From Spinellus fusiger (taxonomy: Eukaryota; Mucoromycota; Mucoromycetes; Mucorales; Phycomycetaceae): a stretch of 64,000 bases of DNA. Made by a program: the position numbers and the translations under genes. Shown here piece after piece: positions 1 to 11,207 of this stretch. The notes under the pieces were generated by a model. It saw nothing but the letters and a program-made list of their open reading frames with translations. It did no database searches and was not told the DNA's origin. Every line of letters begins with the position of its first letter. Position 1 is the first letter of the stretch. The stretch spans positions 46,953 through 110,952 of the forward strand of contig JALLLS010000101.1 in NCBI GenBank assembly GCA_025094145.1. The letters are read 5' to 3'.

Positions 1-1
1 A

Positions 2-1733
2 AGAAATAAACATTCTCTTGATCAAACTTCTACAAGAAGATCCAGCAGAATTCAGAAGAGCGTGAATACAATAGACGAAGAAACTCAAAAGATGCCTCAG
101 TCATTCGAACAGTTGATTACTGAACCAGAAGAAAATGCCACTGAATTAGAGGATGTTACCGAAGCAACAGAGGATACTACTGAAGTGAAAGATATTACCG
201 AAGCAACAGAGGATACTACTGAAGTAAAGGATCTTACCGAAGCAACAGAAGACATTACTGAAGCAACAGAGGATACTACTGAGGCAACAGAAGACATTAA
301 CGAAGCAACAGAGGATACTACTGAGGCAACAGAAGACATTAACGAAGCAACAGAAGACATTACTGAAGCAACAGAAGACATTACTGAAGCAACAGAGGAT
401 ATCACTGAGGCAGAAGATATTACTGAAGCAGAAGACATTACTGAAGCAAGACAGGAGAGCAATCTATCCACTCCACTTCCTTTAAATGACTTTGTGAGCT
501 CACCTCTCTCTATATATAAGACAAACACTACTATTCATAATGCAAATAGTAACCTTACTGACTTTCCAAAGGCAATACAACAAAAAATGGTTGGGGAACA
601 TATAAGAAACTTTGAAGTACAATATTCTAGTCTAAAGACCACTTCTCAGGCAATGGAGATAAGTACAGAACAAGAGACTCATCAGGCAATGGAGATGAGT
701 GTAGACAAAAATATACCCAAGAAGGCTATGAGGAATACAAAATATGAGACCCCTGAACTATTTGAAAAGAGAATAAAAGAAGACAGAAAACAAAGACAGA
801 AGGAATCGAGGCAAAAAAAGGCAATAGCTCAAGCAGAGTTGGAAGTTCAGTTATCCAAAACTATAAACAAAACCAACCAAACACCCCACACAGATGATAC
901 AAAAACAGAAATGAAAGAAGTACAGCCTATTAAGAAAATAAATGAAGAGGTAGAATCAGTGCAGAAAGCAGAAGTACCTAGTGCAGAAGTGAATACAAAT
1001 AATAGAGATTATCAAGCATTGTTGGCAAAAGCCAAAGCCAGAGCCAAAGCCAGAGAAGAGAAGCAGTTGACTACTGAGAAAGGCAAACCAAAGACAAAAG
1101 TTAAATCCATTGCAGATACCGAGTCTAATGCACAAGGCAAACCTAAAAAAGTAAGTAGCATTAGTAGCAATACTAAAGAAAAGAGAAGAGAAGAAGGAAT
1201 CGGACATACCTTCTAATGTAGGTTTGTTATTAGAAGAAAACTGAACTCCAAGAAAAACCACAAGTTACCATTAAAGACCTTGTTGTTGGGTCAAGTGAAC
1301 CTGTTAAGCTCCAGGACATAGTAAGAAATGTGCATAAGTAAAATAGCTCACTCGTATGTCTTTCTTTAGGTTCGGATCCGTTTTGAATGTAGATTAGATA
1401 ACGGTGTCGTTGTGGATAATAAAAAAGAAGGCAAAGTCTGGGTATTCCAACTTGGACAACCTGATATTGTTCAAGGCTTTAATTATGGGATTCCTGGTAT
1501 GATGTATGGAGGCACACGTGTAATTAAAGTGCCTCCTTCTCTTGCCTATGGAGAAGAAGGGAGAGACCCTGATATTCCACCCAATTCACACTTACAGTAC
1601 ACTGTAAGTAACTAATTTACACACAAAAGACAACCCCACATTAACAGAATCATTTTGGCCACCTTAGATTACTCTTCTTTCTCCCAAAGCCAAGAAACAA
1701 AGTCGATCCAACTCTACCAGTCCAAGCTCATAA
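2..1733 (+). CDS. Nuclear-type FKBP peptidyl-prolyl isomerase, 5'-truncated by window edge
   Basis: Exons run <2..1150, 1234..1320, 1370..1603 and 1668..1733; each junction has GT-AG ends and consistent phase. The frame stays open through the left edge with no convincing Met, so the N-terminus lies outside the window. The visible N-terminal part is an acidic array of TEATED-like units (about residues 25-125), followed by a Lys/Arg-rich stretch. The last three exons encode an FKBP domain: the segments VTIKDLVVG, WVFQLGQ, VIKVPPSLAYGEEG and LQYTITLLSP match the conserved FKBP fold. An acidic plus basic region before a C-terminal FKBP domain is the layout of nucleolar FKBPs (Fpr3/Fpr4, FKBP39), which bind histones and isomerise prolines. 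The Lys/Ser-rich tail after the FKBP fold is short. It converges with the uS2 gene. Function is inferred from family; the FKBP call is firm. Confidence 0.88.
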
Positions 1734-1936
1734 GTGTGAAGGTGTCTCAGGTTCAATCTCTTTCAAGAAAGATAGAGACACACTACACTGATAGTTACAT
1801 AAACCCATCTCTTTTTCTTAATCTTTTTTTTAAATCTTTTCACAGTATTAAAAGTGTGAATGTATCTAATCAACAATCTTTATTACCCCTTTTTTTATTA
1901 TAATTTACTAATAGCGATAAAAAAAAATTGGTGAAT

Positions 1937-2814
1937 TTATGCTTCCCAAGAAGAAGCAGCGGCAGGGGCAGACTCATCAGCCCAGTCAGTGGTGGTGCGG
2001 GAGGCGCTCCAGTCAGCAGTGGCGGCAATACCAGCAACACCCTCAGTCTCACCCTCGACAGTCCATTCAGGGTTGACATCAACAGCAACAGAGAACTCGG
2101 TGCTATCGAATTCACCAGCAAGAGTGGCCTGTTCCTTCTCAGCTTCTTCGGGATCACGGAAGAAGAACATATCAACCATCACATCCCAGGCGACACCGTA
2201 GTCAAGGGTACCACGGAGACGGAGGACAGCACGGGCCAAGAGGTAGTAGATCAAACCGATGGCGTGCTTACCCTTGTTGTTGGTGGGGATAACGACATCA
2301 ACGTACTGGAGGAAAGCATCGGTGTCAGCAAGGGAGATAACGGGGATGTTGACGTAGGAAGCTTCCTTGATGGCCTGGAAGTCAGTACGGGGATCAGTGC
2401 AGATCACCAAACGGGGCTCACGGAAAGAACGAGTGTTGTAATTGGTGAAGGTACCGGGGGTGAAACGACCGACAATGGCTTCAGCACCAATGTACTTGGC
2501 GAACTTGAGGGCAGCACGGTGACCGTAAGGACGAGCAGACACAACAACAATGTCCTGGGGGTTCTCAATAGCAGCGATAACACGGGCAGCAAAAACCAAC
2601 TTCTCCCATGTCTTGCCAATGTTGATAAGGTTGATACCTACAGAAGCAGTCAGAACAGTGACTTGTTTTTGTCTTGCTTACCATCAGCACGACGCTTGTA
2701 GACGTAGGGCACCATGCGGGTGTTGACGTTCTTGGCACCAATGTGGCACTGGGCACTCAACAAGAGCTGGATATCTTCCTCGGTGGGGTTGAGAACAGCA
2801 GGGAGACGGGACAT
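1937..2814 (-). CDS. RPS0: 40S ribosomal protein uS2 (RPS0/RPSA)
   Basis: Two exons, 2814..2682 and 2637..1937, are separated by a 44 nt GT-AG intron (2638-2681) and give 277 residues. The start ATG at 2814 opens [19 protein letters not shown], the usual N-terminus of the family. Signature segments include [27 protein letters not shown] and [14 protein letters not shown]. The C-terminus ends in the acidic, Trp-containing tail typical of eukaryotic uS2 (repeated DW/SW elements). The protein is a structural component of the small ribosomal subunit head-platform, needed for 20S pre-rRNA maturation. Codon use is strongly C-ending, unlike neighbouring genes, as expected for very high expression. 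It converges with the FKBP gene, about 200 bp between stops. Confidence 0.97.
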
Positions 2815-3443
2815 TATGTTTCTACGTCTATTCTCATGTTAACAGAACTGAACAATATTATAAGAGAGATAAAATAATAACAATGATAATGACAATAACA
2901 ATAATAAGATAGGCAGGGAGTGTACAGACAGAGAGCGAGAAAGAGAACAAGTCTATTCTCTATTTTTCACCACACATCCACGCCCGTGGTCACTCTTATG
3001 GCTACACATCCACTCATGCATCAGCCAATCCATCCATCCATGCACTGTCTATTCTCTTTATCGTCTCCTTCCGCCTCTTCATGCCAGTACATACCAAGTG
3101 CAGGGAAAGAGGCGGTCCCATGGGCGGATGGCAAGACCATTTTTAACTCAACCGCCAGTCTCTCCAAGGCGTCCGGCCCGCTGGAAACAAGTCACAATTC
3201 TATTAGGGAAGCGATAAGAGAAATAGGCCATGGTACTGTGTAGAATGGGTGACAAGAAAAACAGACACCACTCACAGTTAGTTCCCCATTTTTATTTCAT
3301 GCGTCATGCTTATGAGTGAACAGTCCTTAACCACAGGCTATCAAGTGTTTCTCAGCGTCATCATTCTCTAAGGAGGATGCCTTGGACTTATACTTTTTAT
3401 TCATAGTACAGTAAAGGGAGCGTATTTTGTAAACACACTCCAT
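2815..3443. other. Intergenic: uS2 promoter side and eL27 3' flank
   Basis: Upstream of uS2 and downstream of eL27. It holds an AAT/ATAATAAC-rich stretch (2865-2905) and a Pro/His-rich open frame (2920-3243) that lacks any family resemblance. I see no supported gene. The uS2 promoter should lie at 2815-3000; no clear TATA box is evident. Confidence 0.6.
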
Positions 3444-4202
3444 TTAGAATCTGAGCTTGCTAAAGAACCACTTGTTCTTGCCAGTCTGGTAACGCTCCTC
3501 AAACAACTTTTTAATGACCTTCTTGGAATCCTCACGCTGGGTGGGTTCCTTGAAGGAGTCAGCAGAGACAGTGCCCTTGATCTGCTCCAACTCGAGAGCG
3601 TAACGGGTGGGCAACATGTGGTTGTAGTTGACGATCTTAACGAAAGGCTTGACCTTGGAGCGCTTGGCCACCTTCTTCTTGCCCATAGCCTTGGTCACCT
3701 TCAAGGGAGAACGTTCAACACCAGCAACGACAGCATAACCGTAGGGTCTGTCTTTGGTACCCTCGTCGTGGTCTAGTGATAGCAAGTTAGTTTGCTTTGC
3801 TCTTTACCAACAATAAAGATTCCTTTCTACCGGGACTTTATGTGTCTATCTATAGATGCTTACTGCGCACAACAACAGCCTTCTTGCCAGCGAATCGGCC
3901 CTGCAAAATAACGACAACCTAAAGGCGTATTAGTTGTCTTGTGCTTTGATAGTCTGTTCTGTTGTGAGGTGTCTATAGAGGCGTCTGTCTATCTGTTGAA
4001 GTACCCATCTATCTATCCTTGTATCCAACTATTCAATCCATCCATCCATCCATCCATCCATCCATCCATCCATCTATCAACCCATCTATCTATCTATCTA
4101 TCTATCTATTCACTCTTCCATCTATCCACTTCATCCAATAAAAGACTATTCTATGCGTGGTGGATTGATCATTACCTTGCCTGCCTTGATGAACTTGACC
4201 AT
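3444..4202 (-). CDS. RPL27: 60S ribosomal protein eL27
   Basis: Three exons: 4202..4176, 3918..3864 and 3772..3444. Together they encode exactly 136 residues, the standard eL27 length. Exon 1 encodes only MVKFIKAGK, the invariant N-terminus; exon 2 gives [18 protein letters not shown]; exon 3 continues [11 protein letters not shown] and includes [20 protein letters not shown] and the C-terminal [11 protein letters not shown]. eL27 is a KOW-domain protein of the large subunit. Intron 1 (3919-4175) is unusually long for this genome and contains a CATC/TATC microsatellite. Intron 2 has a perfect branch-like CTAAC. Codon bias matches uS2, consistent with high expression. Confidence 0.97.
4037..4112 (+). 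repeat. CATC/TATC microsatellite inside eL27 intron 1
   Basis: About nine CATC units grade into about seven TATC units. The tract lies wholly within the first intron of the eL27 gene, so length variation would not alter the protein. Confidence 0.9.
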
Positions 4203-4498
4203 AGTGGTTGTATATTAGTCTAGAAGGAAGAGGAAGACCTCACCCATCAGCCACCTTGAGGATGTAATCATTCCCCGCCTACTGCTTCTATTTTGCACTA
4301 CAGTTTATAGAAGGTCCGCCCCTCTCTCTTCCTGCCCAGTCCATAGCAGTGTAAAGTACAGCAGAATATAATAGATTAAGATAGACTGTATTTTACATTG
4401 TTATTATTATTGTTATTGTTATATTCCCGATAAAAAATAACCCTTATAGTACTCTTCTTTGTATTTATCAGAAAAATAACATAAATAGTACTTACACT
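4203..4498. promoter_or_regulatory. Divergent promoter region between eL27 and SLX4
   Basis: The two start codons (4202 minus, 4499 plus) lie 296 bp apart in head-to-head orientation, so this segment should carry both promoters. It contains an ATT/TTG-rich tract around 4400-4425. No specific factor site can be assigned by eye. Confidence 0.45.
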
Positions 4499-6093
4499 AT
4501 GGAGAGTGGGTCTATTTACACGTGTCCCTTTTGCCAAGTTGATTTGAGCTATCTTCAGTCTACTTTTTTCGAAAACACCACTTAAAGGACTGTCAGAATA
4601 AACACACTAAGGATAAGGGTAAAAGATGGACCTATAGACCTATAGAAAAGGATATGTGTCAGGGATCTTACTATTATCTTTTACACTTATACCTATACCT
4701 ATATCCATATATCAAGACATATCTATTTTTACACAAGACGATCCTACATCTGATTCTATGAGTATCAAACAACACTACAATAGCAATTTATCTCTGTTTT
4801 CATCTCTCTCTCGGAATTCTCCTTGCTCTAGAAGAAAGGATGAATGGACATACCAAGATTATGCTTATTTGGCCATTGTTTTCTCAGATCAGCGACAAGA
4901 CTTAGTCTATGAACAAGACAATGGAAGAGTAATAAAAGAAGAAATAGAGGAGCTGAGGCAACATGCAACACAATTGGCAAGAAATACCATAGATCAAAAA
5001 ACAATACTAGACATATATAAGCAATTACAGTCGGATATGAGTCTTTTCTTTGTAAATAGAAATACACTCAATAGCCAAGCATGGTCTTTAAACAACATCT
5101 CTTTCTTACTTGAATTTACAAAGGATATTAAGGTAATGGCTAGCAAGGAAAGAGGGATCTATCTTATTAATGTATGTGGATATTCCTATACACAAGTCCA
5201 TTGCGGAAATAGACCAAGTAGTCAATCAGTGGCATGGGAGTATTCAACAGCAACTACAGACACTGTTAACACTTGACATTCGATTTTCACGTCTTTTCTC
5301 TCTTCTCCACCTATATGCTAAACGTGAATCTAAAGGAGATCTTACAGCCCACGCTCCTTTTGTTGTATCTGAGGTGAGATGCCTTTTTATTAGTATTAGT
5401 ATTAGTATTAAGAAAAAAGAAGGCATGCGTTACATGACTTGGTGCTTATCTTTCCCTTATGCACAGTCTTCTCTCTGTCCGATAACAAGCCCAATAGCAA
5501 GCCCAATAATAAGCCCAATAATAAATCCAATGTCTTCTTTTGTGGATCTTACAGAACAATCTTCCCCTGAAATCCCTCCCATACATCATCCAGTACAAGA
5601 GATGCCTAATTACGATGTCCTTACATTACCAGAACTCAGGGTAATATCATTAAGACAAATAGACAAGTGCAATGCTGCATAGGCTAGTTATTGCTAATAC
5701 AGTGTCCTCTGTCTATTAGAACACAGTCAAAAGATATGGATTCAAGCCCACTCATCGACAGGACATGATTCAATGTCTTGAGCAAGTATGGAAGACACAC
5801 CAGTCACATCAGTCTACTGCGCCCACTCCTTCCCCATTCATAGAGAGTGTCGATAGCACAGAACAAGCACTATCCGACCATATTAAAGATCAGACATTGG
5901 TCTGGGAGCGGATCCTCCGTTATGAGGCAAGTCTACACCTCCTGCTTATTGATTGTTTATATCTCCAACACTGTTTCAGAGTGTTACTTTTGAAGAATGT
6001 TACCGTGGATTCAATGGTAAGCGTAAACAGGCACGAGAGTTTTTGGATGAGAATGCATTATCGTACAAGTCACACACCTATTTCCGCCCATAA
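4499..6093 (+). CDS. SLX4: Structure-specific endonuclease scaffold SLX4 (apparent frameshift in first exon)
   Basis: Proposed exons: 4499..4618, 4663..5132, 5197..5373, 5467..5640, 5720..5926 and 5980..6093, about 420 residues. The N-terminus carries a UBZ4-like zinc finger: CPFCQVDLSYLQ is followed by RKHHLKDC, but the two halves lie in different frames around a six-T run at 4564-4569. The C-terminus is diagnostic: PNYDVLTLPELR joins across an intron to NTVKRYGFKPTHRQDMIQ, the SAP-like SLX4 conserved domain that binds SLX1. It is followed by LVWERILRYE and a terminal helix ending REFLDENALSY. SLX4 activates SLX1 to cut Holliday junctions, 5' flaps and replication forks. Intron 5 uses a GC donor (GCAAGT at 5927). 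The middle exons are weakly conserved and their borders are less certain. The frameshift may be a sequencing error, a real lesion, or an unrecognised splice. Confidence 0.85.
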
Positions 6094-6575
6094 AACTCCT
6101 TTTGCTCTCTTTCTTTCGTTTCTTTCTTTCGTTTCTTTCTTTCGTTTCTTTCTTTCGTTTCTTAGTGTCCTATTCTTTTTTCTACTTAGTCTCTTTGTCC
6201 AGGAGTGGCTGTAAAGTTATTTTCTTCTTATTTTCCTTTTCTGTCTTCCATCTGTCGAAGAATCGATTCAAAACACTACCAACAAACTCATAGAACATAT
6301 CTCTACGTCTTTATATCAAGAGAAGATAAAGAAAGAAAGAAAACAGACAAGATATCCACACCCAATTGTACATAACCCTGTAAATTCATAGAGACAAATC
6401 CATTCATCTGTACACGAAAAAAAAGAAGGGGTGAAATCACTGTTTCTTCTTCTATATAAAACCGTTGCTTGTACCTTTTTATTTTTTTATATTTCAATTC
6501 TCTTTTGTTGATATTAAACACGTAAGTCATGTATTTTCCTGTTAACTGTTCTCATATCCCTAGTGTTGATCTATT
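6094..6575. other. Intergenic with CTTTCTTTCGTTT tandem tract
   Basis: Directly behind the SLX4 stop, 6104-6165 is a pyrimidine tandem tract built from TTTCTTTCGTTTC units (period about 13 bp, roughly five copies). The rest (6166-6575) is AT-rich and should contain the SLX4 3' end and the promoter of the downstream RNase gene. I see no gene in it. Confidence 0.7.
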
Positions 6576-9500
6576 ATGCCTCTCCAAGTTGACACTCCAA
6601 AGAGTCCAGCCGACACACCAGTACCCCTGGAGAACCACACTCCTTTGCTAACCAGTAAAACTCTATACCACCAAGCCATTAATATTGCCATCAACCTTCC
6701 ATCTCCTACGTGTACATCGCAGCCTCAAGAGAAAAAGGCACTAGAGACACAATTGTTCAGTGCGACACAGCCATCTGGCTCAGATATTAAGACTCAAGCC
6801 CATTTAGTTCAAGAGAAATCGGTGACACTAGACGCAAGTCTGATCATGGAGAGCGCAGCTGAAAAAAGGGAAAAGAAGAAAAAATCGAAAAAGAAAAAGG
6901 GTCCATTGATGGCTGGTTCAACCCTCCCCCTACCAGATCAGCCAATAAGAATAGGGACAGAGGCAGAGGCAGAAGCAGAAACAGAAGCAGATACTGAAGA
7001 GAAGCATCAGGGAAAGAACAGTTCAGAAAAGAAGAGAAAGAAGAGAGTTAAAAAGAAAACTGCTGCCAAGGAAGAAGGTGCTCTTCATGGATCAGAACCA
7101 TGCATGGAAAAAGAGTCCAAGCAAAAAGACAACAAGAAAGAGACTTTTACCAAAAGAAAGACGGGATTTACTAATGACAAAGGGGAAGGATCCCTTGAGA
7201 TACAATGCAATGGGAAGAACACCAAGACCATAAAAGACAACGACAAGAAAGTCCTTGGCACGAAAGAGAACAAAGAGACGACAGTAGAAGTTGCCAAGCC
7301 AAAAAAGACATCTTTCACAAAAGACATAAAGAATGGCAGCAAACACATCAATGGCCAGCAAAGAATATTCAAAGATCATACTTTGTTGACTGCAAAGAAC
7401 CCCTACAAAGAGACCTGTAGTCCACAAACCACGCGTGGTTCTCCTCATGTACTATCTGATACACAAGTGACTCATTACTCTGACACCTTCAGTGAGGGTG
7501 TATCAGATGAGGATGCGTTTGATCTTCTTCAGCAGCAGAGGGAAGAGACCAAAGAAGATGAACACTATTTTGACTATATCCATTTTGCACCCAGTCTGAA
7601 TTCAGAACGAGAAAAGGGATATCCTATCTATAAGACGGCAGGCAAAAAGAAAGAGCCGCGTGTGATTATGACCACCACCATTCAAGTACCAAGAAAGAAG
7701 GCTGCTCCTGCTCTTATTCCTATTCCTACTGATACAAGTGATGTTGTTGATCATGACCAGCTCCCAAAAGGTAGACTTTGGTTTTATAATGTGTTCCTGG
7801 AAAGTAGAGAGAGAGAGAAGAGAGAAAGTCCATAGATAATAACCCAATGAATTCTACTGTACATCTAGTAGTGGTTCCTGCAGAAAAAGAACCTCAGAAA
7901 GACACAGAAAAAGTACTCCACAGTGCATCTGTTATTCTACCCCCACCCTCTGCAACCACAGAAAAGGAGACAGATCAACACACAGAGAACATGATGGAGA
8001 TATTGAACAAAAAGATCTCCCTTATAGAACAAGAACACTTTAGAATCTCGCATTCTGATTCCACTAAGAAATCAGAAACTGCTCATGCCAACCATCCCAA
8101 TGAAACATACAAGAGCCAGGAAAATGCAGTCGTCACAGGAGATGTTCCTGAACCCGAGTCTGAGCTACCCATCCAACCTCCAGTGAAAACAAAGAGATAT
8201 GTAAAAGAAGCACGACCAAGGCAGAACACCAAATCTCGAAAAAACTATGGATATCTTCATAAGGATGACATTCTACAAGGAAATCGTAAAGCCTTCTATA
8301 AGCGCTTTATGGATCCAATGGAAGTAGATCAAGGACTTCAAGATGAGACTATTTACAGTGGTCTGCTGCGTATTAATAAGCACAACCGACAAGAAGCCTA
8401 CATCACATCGGATTCCCTGGAGGGAGATGTGTTTATTTCCTCACAACGGTACCGCAATCGTGCATTAGAGGGTGATATGGTTGCTTTCCAATTAGTAAAA
8501 GAGATACGAACAACCAAAGTAGATGAACAAGACAACACTAAAGAAAAGGGAAAGACAAGAACCCATCCATGTGGTGTTGTTGTTTATATTCTATCGAGAA
8601 GTCCGGAACAAATATTCTCTGGGTAAGTGTGGATAAGAAGTGTGTTCCTTATACTAATAATGGGCAGTGTGTTGATTTCAGATCTTAATGGCAATCGGAA
8701 TGTAGTGTGTAAAGAAGATGGAAAGAATGATAAGGAAAAAGAGAAATCTTCAAATGAATCATTATGGTTTAGACCTTTGGATAAGCGAGTGCCTATTATT
8801 TTTATACCTGCTTCTTATATACCTCTTGATTTCAAATACAATCAAGAGTACCATAAGAATATCCTTGTATCGGTAGGTCCTGGGGAAAAAGAGAATAGCA
8901 AAGAGAACATGGCTTTGCTAGAGCTAACACTGGCTATGATTATGCATAGGCGGAGATCATTCGATGGCGTATTGACAGCATGCATCCAATTGGAAAACTG
9001 ATAAAGGAACTTGGTCCTATAGGTTCATTTGACTCTGAAGAAAAGGTTATTCTTACGGATCACAATATCAGAGATGAGAAGTTCTCTGAGGAGATTATGT
9101 CTGGTTTACCATCCATACCATGGGAAATACCAAGTGTAGAGTACAAAGTGAGACGCAACTATTCTAAAGAAAGAATATTCTCGATTGATCCAGCAACTGC
9201 TAAAGGTAAACAGTGTCATTAACAACCCTGCCATAACGATTATAACCACTGTGATTAATCCTTTTATTTTATTTTTCAGACTTGGATGATGCACTTCATA
9301 TTAAGCCATACGAAAATGGGATGTTTGAAGTGGGAGTCCATATTGCAGATGTATCTTTCTTTATAAAAATGGGCACTCCTTTGGACAAAGAAGCCTATAG
9401 ACGTGGCACAAGTACTTACTTGGTTGACAAGGTGGTTCCTATGCTGCCTCCTTTACTCTGTGAAGAGCTGTGCAGTCTGAATCCTGGAGTAGAAAGGTAA

Positions 9501-11115
9501 AAAGAGAGAGAGAGAGAGATTTACTCTTTTCTTCTTAGTAATCTATGCCATGAAATAGACTTGCTTTCTCAGTAGTATGGATAATGGACGCCGAGGGAAA
9601 AGTATATAATACATGGTTTGGAAGAAGTATCATCAAGTAAAGTATTATGTGAAGTGTGCAGCAATAGGCTATGTGTACTTACTGTATTGTTAGCTCATGT
9701 GCAAAACTTACCTATGAGGATGCTCAGAGTGTTATTGAAGGGCGTGGACTTCCCTCTACAGCCAGGTTGTTCTCTCAGTCAGTGAAAGATGTGGAGACAG
9801 ACATTCTTTATTTATATCAATTATCTCAACACATGCGTGCTAGAAGATTCAACAATGGTGCCTTGTCCATGAATTCAGTTCGTCTTTCTTTCAAACTAGA
9901 TAAAGATGGCAATCCAGATAGCGTCTTTGCATATGAATCAAAGGAATCGAATCGAATGATTGAAGAGTTCATGCTATGTGCCAATATGAGTGTGGCTAGG
10001 AAGTTGTATGAGTGCTATCCAGATCAATCTGTTTTACGTCGCCATGCCCCACCTATTGAGAGAAGACTGGTAATGTATTGCTAGATAGAAATAGTGTGAG
10101 GATGTAATATTCATACTGTATGGCTTTGTTCTTGTGCCCTGTCTTTTTATAGGAAGAATTTATTCGGTTTGCAGATGCACTGGGCTACGATATTGATGGA
10201 TCCTCTGCTGGTGCACTTCAGTGTTCTTTTGATATGATAGATGATGAAGATATCAGTTCTGTATTGAAGATTCTTGCCACCAAACCTATGCAGCGTGCCA
10301 AGTATTTCTGTACTGGTTCATTGCACCAGTCAAAATACATACACTATGCTCTGAATACGCCTCTCTATACGCATTTCACTTCGCCTATTCGTAGATATGC
10401 TGATGTTGTAGTGCACCGACAGTTACAGGCTGCTCTTGATAAGAATGGTAAGTGCTTATGAGATAGATCTCATTACCACTGATACTACGTTATTAACCTG
10501 CACTCTGTAGCTACTTCTGGTTATCAATTGAAAGAAGTAGAGAATATAGTACTGCAGTGCAACAAGAGAAAAAACGGAGCTAAAAATGCACAAGACCAAA
10601 ACATTATGATTTATCTTGCACTCTATCTTTATCGCCTGGAAGAGAAGCAAGGACTGATAGTGTGTCCTGCCATTGTTTTGCAAGTGGGTAAAGAGGCTTT
10701 TGAACTTCTTGTTCCTGAGTATGGTCTAGAAAGAAGATGCTATCTAGACTCACTATCATTGAAAGGTGGTTTATTCGATGAAGAGAAGAATACCATTACA
10801 TTGTATTGGAATAAGAATACAATGCCACACCTTCAAGTAGGCAAATTGAAAAGTACAGATGATATAGAAGAAATCACTCCAGTGGAAGAAGCCGTACCAT
10901 CCAGTCCTAGCGAATCCACAGAGGCACTGACAAAGGAACCACAACCAGCAAGTGTAGAAAACGACACTTCACATCACTCTGAATATGTACAAAAGCTGAG
11001 CCCTTTTATTCGCCTACAAGTTCTTCTCCAGGCTGACATGAATACGTCTCCACCTATTATCCGTGTCTATCCCATTAATCCCTTTGCAGACTATCCAAAG
11101 TTCTTCCCTAGATGA
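6576..11115 (+). CDS. RNase II-family 3'-5' exoribonuclease, DIS3L2/SSD1 class
   Basis: Nine exons: 6576..7770, 7869..8622, 8668..8872, 8950..9205, 9280..9496, 9559..9636, 9694..10069, 10153..10447 and 10511..11115; 1326 residues with all phases matching. Residues 1 to about 520 are low-complexity Lys/Glu-rich with no PIN domain, so it is not DIS3. A cold-shock-like region starts near [19 protein letters not shown]. The RNB domain follows: [20 protein letters not shown], then the catalytic loop [15 protein letters not shown], split by intron 4, with all acidic residues present. Later segments [11 protein letters not shown] and [20 protein letters not shown] are RNB hallmarks; a C-terminal S1-like part follows. 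DIS3L2 enzymes degrade uridylated RNA in the cytoplasm. Yeast Ssd1 is a catalytically dead relative, but this copy keeps its active site. The exact subfamily is inferred. Confidence 0.92.
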
Positions 11116-11207
11116 TGCTAGCAAAAGGTCTACATTCAAAGAAGGGAGATATTCTTGCTCAAATGCTAATGCTTCATCATTCTTTTGTTGGATCTATTTA
11201 TTCATAC

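Noticed and set aside
130..460. Possible CRISPR-like direct repeat array
   Set aside because: The units are 18-24 bp coding repeats without spacers, inside a eukaryotic gene.
97..528. Open frame opposite the TEATED array
   Set aside because: It is the antisense of a simple repeat; its Ser/Val composition follows from the sense codons.
2920..3243. 107-codon open frame between uS2 and eL27
   Set aside because: Composition driven by CATC-like repeats, no family blocks, and it lies in expected UTR/promoter DNA.
6576..7770. Separate Lys/Glu-rich gene before the RNase
   Set aside because: A phase-consistent intron (7771-7868) joins it to the RNase exons, and the downstream frame lacks its own credible start.
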